Assembly (NCBI GenBank): GCA_035048495.1
Contig: CM068549.1
Location: forward strand, 9,224,000-9,287,999
Direction of reading: 5' to 3'
Source: Euptelea pleiosperma
Lineage: Eukaryota; Streptophyta; Magnoliopsida; Ranunculales; Eupteleaceae
Length of the DNA stretch: 64,000 nucleotides
Positions 60,601 to 64,000 of this stretch are shown piece by piece; within the stretch, counting starts at the first letter, position 1, and each line of letters opens with the position of its first letter. Below the pieces are notes generated by a model that had not been told where the DNA came from, made no database searches, and was given only the letters and a program-made list of their open reading frames with translations. Made by a program: the position numbers and the translations under genes.

Positions 60601-63381
60601 TCATTTGTAAGTTTAGGCACTTAAGAGTTAGAACTGAACTCCATTTCAATACTTCGACACCTAAATTGGGAAAACGAGGTCAGAATCTCCCAAAACTTCT
60701 TCCAACATTTCAAACGTATTGAAACAAATGTGTTGGAACAGACGGGGCCAAATTCCTAGGTCGGGTTAGAAAACTATAGTCATTTGTAGGTTTAGGCATT
60801 TATGACTTAGAACTAAAATCCATTTCGGGACTTCGACGCCCAAATCGGGCAAACGAGGTCGGAATCTCCCGAAACTTCTTTTAACACTTTAAACGTATTG
60901 AAACAAATGTGTTGGAAGAGACAGGCTCAAATTCCTAGGTCGGGTTAGAAAATTATAGTCATTTGTAGGTTTAGGCATTTAAGACTTAGAATTGAAATCC
61001 ATTTCGGGACTTCGACGCCCAAATTGGGCAAACGAGGTCAGAATCTCCAGAAACATTTTCAATACTTCAAACGTTTTGAAGCAAATGTGTTGAAAGAGAC
61101 GGGGTCAAATTCCAAGGTCGGGTTAGAAAACTATAGTCATTTGTAAGTTTAGGCATTTAAGAGTAAGAACTGAAATCCATTTTGGGACTTCGACGCCCAA
61201 ATTGGGCAAACGAGGTCGGAATCTCTCGAAACTTCTTCCAGCACTTCAAACATGTTGAAACAGATGTGTTGTAAGTAGACGGAGTCAAATTCCTAGGTCG
61301 GTTTAAGAAACTATAGTCATTTGTAGGTTTAGGCATTTAAGAGTTTGAACTAAAATCCATTTTGGGACTTCGACCCCCAAATCGCGTAAACGATGTTGGA
61401 ATCTCCCGAAACTAATTCCAACACTTCAAACGTATTGAAACGAATGTGTTGGAAGACACGAGATCAAATTTTGAGGTCAGGTTCGCAAACTATAGTCATT
61501 TGTAAGTTTAGGCATATAAGAGTTAGAACTGAACTCTATTTTCGGACTTCGATGCCTAAATTGGGTCAACGAGGTCGGAATCTCCCGAAACTTCTTCTAA
61601 CACATCAAACGTACTGAAACAAATGTGTTGGAAGAGACGAGGTCAAATTCCTAGGTCGGGTTAGAAAACTATAGTCATTTGTAGGTTTAGGCATTTAAGA
61701 CTTAGAACTGAAATCCATTTTGGGACTTCGACGCCCAAATCGTGCAAACGAGGTCGGAATCGCCCAAAACTTCTTCCAACACTTCAAATGTGTTGAAACA
61801 AATGTGTAGGAAGAGACGGGGTTAAATTCCGACGTTCGGTTGGGAGATTGTAGTCATTTGTAGGTTTAAGAATTTAAGTGTTAGAACTAAAATCCATTTC
61901 GGGATTTCGACGCCCAAATTAGGCAAACGAGGTTGGAATCTTCCGAAACTTCTTCCAACACTTCAAACGTGTTGAAAAGTGTTGGAAGAGACATGGTCAA
62001 ATTCCGATGTCAGTTTGGAAACTATAGTCATTTGTAGGTTTAGGCATTGAAGAGTTAGAAGTGAAATCCATATTGGGACTTCGATGATCAAATCGGGCGA
62101 ACGAGGTCGGAATCTCTCAAAACTTCTTCCAACACTTCAAACGTATTGAAAGAAATGTGTTAGAAGAGACGGGGTCAAATTCCTAGGTCGGGTTAGAAAA
62201 CTATAGTCATTTGTAGGTTTAGGCATTTAAGAGTTAGAACTGAAATCCATTTCAGGACTTCGACGCCCGAATCGGGCAAACGAGGTCAGAATCTCCCGAA
62301 ACTTCTTCCAACACTTCAAACGTATTGAAACAAATGTGTTGGAAGAGACGGGGCCAAATTCCGAGGTCGGGTTACAAAACTATTGGCATTTGTAAGTTTA
62401 GGCATTTCAGAGTTCGAACTGAAACCCATTTGGGGATTTCGACGCCTAAATTACGCAAACGAGGTCAGAATCTCCCAAAACTTCTTCCAACACTTCAAAC
62501 GTATTGAAATAAATGTTTTGGAAGAGACGGGGTCAAATTCCGAGGTCGTATTAGAAAATTATAGTCATTTGTAGGGTTAGGCATTTAAGACTTAGAACTG
62601 AAATCCATTTTGGGACTTCGACGCCCAAATCGGGAAAACGAGGTCAGAATCTCCCGAAACTTCTTCAAACACTTTGAATGTGTTGAGACAAATGTGTTGA
62701 GACAAATGTGTTGGAAGAGACGAGGTCAAATTCCGACGTTCGGTTAGGAGATTGTAGTCATTTGTAGGTTTAGACATTTAAGAGTTAGAACTGAAATCCA
62801 TTTCGGAACATCGACGCCCAAATTGGGTAAACGAGTTCGGAATCTCCCGAAACTTCTTCCAACACTTTAAACGTATTGAAACAAATGTGTTGGAAGAGAC
62901 ATTGTCAAATTCCGAGGTTGGGTTAGAAAATTTTAGTCATTTGTAGGTTTAGGCATTTAAGACTTAGAACAAAAATCCATTTCGGGACTTCGATGCCCAA
63001 ATTGTGCAAACGAGGTCTGAATCTCCCGAAACTATTTCCAACACTTCAAACGTATTGAAAGAAATGTGTTGGAAGAGACAGGGTCAAATTCTGATGTCGG
63101 GTTAGAAAATTATAGTCATTTGTAAGTTTAGGCATTTAAGAGTTAGAACTGAACTTCATTTCGGGACTTCAACGCCTAAATTGGGAAAACGAGGTCAGAA
63201 TCTCCCGAAACTTCTTCCAACACTTCAAACATATTGAAACAATGTGTTGGAAGAGATGGGGCCAAATTCCTAGGTCGGGTTAGAAAACTATAGTTATTTG
63301 TTGGTTTAGGCATTTACGACTTAGAACTGAAATCCATTTCAGGACTTCGACGCCCAAATCAGGCAAACGAGGTAGAAATCT

Positions 63382-64000
63382 TGAAAGTAGGGTTTTTCCG
63401 CGTCGTTGGTTACGGAAACCCTAGAATCAATAAGATTTGTAATTTGATCCGAGCCTCAAAATTCCTACAAAATTATAAGCTTTGTATAGGGATTCGTGTC
63501 GGATGTCTATCCGCACTCGGGTTTAGTTTGCGCAACTTAACACATAAAATGATGGATTTTCTTCTCAGAAATTGATAGAAATAATGACAGAAGAAGAGTG
63601 ATGAGGTTGGATTCAAAACATGATGTTTGATTTTGAAGATTGAATATTAATCACTGGGATTGCTAAACAAATAAGTTTAAAATTACTATTCATGATAATG
63701 AACTCACAAAAATGAACTTGAATGGAAACTACTTTTATTAAATCATCAAAAGCTGTTTACACTGATAATAAAAGAAAATAAACACAAATAAACTATCCTA
63801 GAGGTAAAACAAGAGGATGCTAGAAAGAGAAGGAGAGAGCTAGAGAGAGAAAGTGAGAAAAGGCCTAGAGAGATGAAGAGAGTAAGAAGATCTAGAGAGA
63901 GAAAATTAGATCCTCACCTTTGAACACTTACCGGAGATAGTGTGAGTGATTGCAGCCCTCGAAGGAAACTAGCATGACGTGGCGGTCCAAGTGACTGGTC
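63382..64000 (-). mobile_element. LTR of the Athila group, minus strand, cut by window end
   Basis: Read on the minus strand the LTR ends CGCGGAAAAACCCTACTTTC plus A at 63382. A GATTCTAGGGTTTCCGTAAC segment and a variant of the GTGCGGATCGACATCCGA motif (TATCC for the usual sequence) lie about 120 bp in. GA-rich sequence follows at 63820-63905. It interrupts the satellite; AATCT at 63377-63381 is the expected target copy. Solo LTR or full element cannot be told from this window. Confidence 0.85.

Larger units (their letters stand above)
34335..63381 (+). mobile_element. CACTA (En/Spm-like) transposon, 5' part, heavily interrupted
   Basis: The terminus CACTACAAGAAAA is at 34335. GCGGCGGT/ACCGCCGC subterminal repeats in both orientations run to about 34635. 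An untranslated exon-like stretch, an intron-like region with a 166-bp tandem repeat and a degenerate transposon ORF (36595-36824 plus 39503-39596) follow. The 3' terminus is not in the window. Whether the satellite array (39625-63381) is really inside the element cannot be proved without it. The right boundary here is only where an LTR cuts the array. Confidence 0.6.
39625..63381 (+). repeat. 179-bp satellite array, about 130 monomers, head to tail
   Basis: The marker TATAGTCATTTGTAGGTTTA recurs every 178-179 bp (for example near 39632, 39810, 39989 and 40169) across 23.7 kb, always in one orientation. Each monomer has conserved blocks TTTAGGCATTTAAGA, GGGACTTCGACGCCCAAAT, AACGAGGTCGGAATCTCCCG and an inverted repeat CTTCCAACAC...GTGTTGGAAG. 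Variants carry GACGTTCGGTTGGGAGATTG in place of the GAGGTCGGGTTAGAAAA block. The repeated open frames of 60-93 codons are products of the repeat and not genes. The array starts next to the CACTA ORF fragment and ends at an LTR insertion. Confidence 0.95.

Noticed and set aside
39933..63381. Many 60-93 codon open frames such as those starting MKQMCWKRRGQI
   Set aside because: They recur once per monomer, change frame because 179 is not a multiple of three, and end at the same satellite position. They are by-products of the repeat.
39625..63381. CRISPR-like array
   Set aside because: The period of 179 bp, conservation of the whole unit, lack of unique spacers and the plant context make it a satellite.

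Overview
The window is a block of nested transposable elements followed by a long satellite array, from a flowering plant. The evidence for a plant is Athila-type Ty3/gypsy polyproteins, a degenerate SIRE/Maximus-like copia gag with an env-like ORF, a CACTA transposon end, and a MULE-type MITE. I found no host single-copy gene, rRNA or tRNA gene. The amount of nesting suggests a large, repeat-rich, probably heterochromatic region. I cannot name the species.

Layout, outermost layer first. (1) A SIRE/Maximus-like copia element: a broken gag tail (27922-29250), no pol, a broken env-like ORF (30733-32035), two polypurine tracts, and a putative LTR (about 32675-34334). (2) Its gag is interrupted by LTR sequence (27495-27921), best read as the 3' tail of an otherwise unseen element 'E0'. 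(3) Next is an Athila-like element 'E1': gag 1-1374, pol 19426-23121, 3' LTR 25074-27494. (4) A second, nearly identical Athila-like element 'E2' (1375-19425) sits inside E1 with a perfect 5-bp target duplication CGTAC. (5) A solo LTR 'S3' (9951-12863, target duplication TTAGG) sits inside the RNase H region of E2. All LTRs of this group begin TGATATTCGC, end in TTTCA and are about 2.4-2.9 kb long.

To the right, a CACTA (En/Spm-like) element starts at 34335 with CACTACAAGAAAA and GCGGCGGT-type subterminal repeats. It carries a 166-bp tandem repeat in a presumed intron, a 386-bp MULE-like MITE with a 9-bp target duplication, and a degenerate glutamine-rich ORF. A minus-strand solo LTR 'S4' (36825-39497, target duplication CCTCC) splits that ORF.

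About 30 bp beyond a possible splice donor in this ORF, a head-to-tail satellite starts. It has a 179-bp monomer and about 130 copies (39625-63381). The array shows several ages of higher-order duplication, including a nearly identical 3,925-bp (22-monomer) tandem duplication and a third copy 9,956 bp from the first. It is cut on the right by another minus-strand LTR of the same Athila group (63382 to the window end).

The polyproteins together encode retrotransposition functions: gag, aspartic protease, reverse transcriptase, RNase H and integrase. E1 and E2 each carry a premature TAG in gag plus an insertion. Most unusual are the chimeric 5' LTR of E2, the apparent birth or expansion of a satellite next to a CACTA ORF, and the multi-scale higher-order structure of that satellite.
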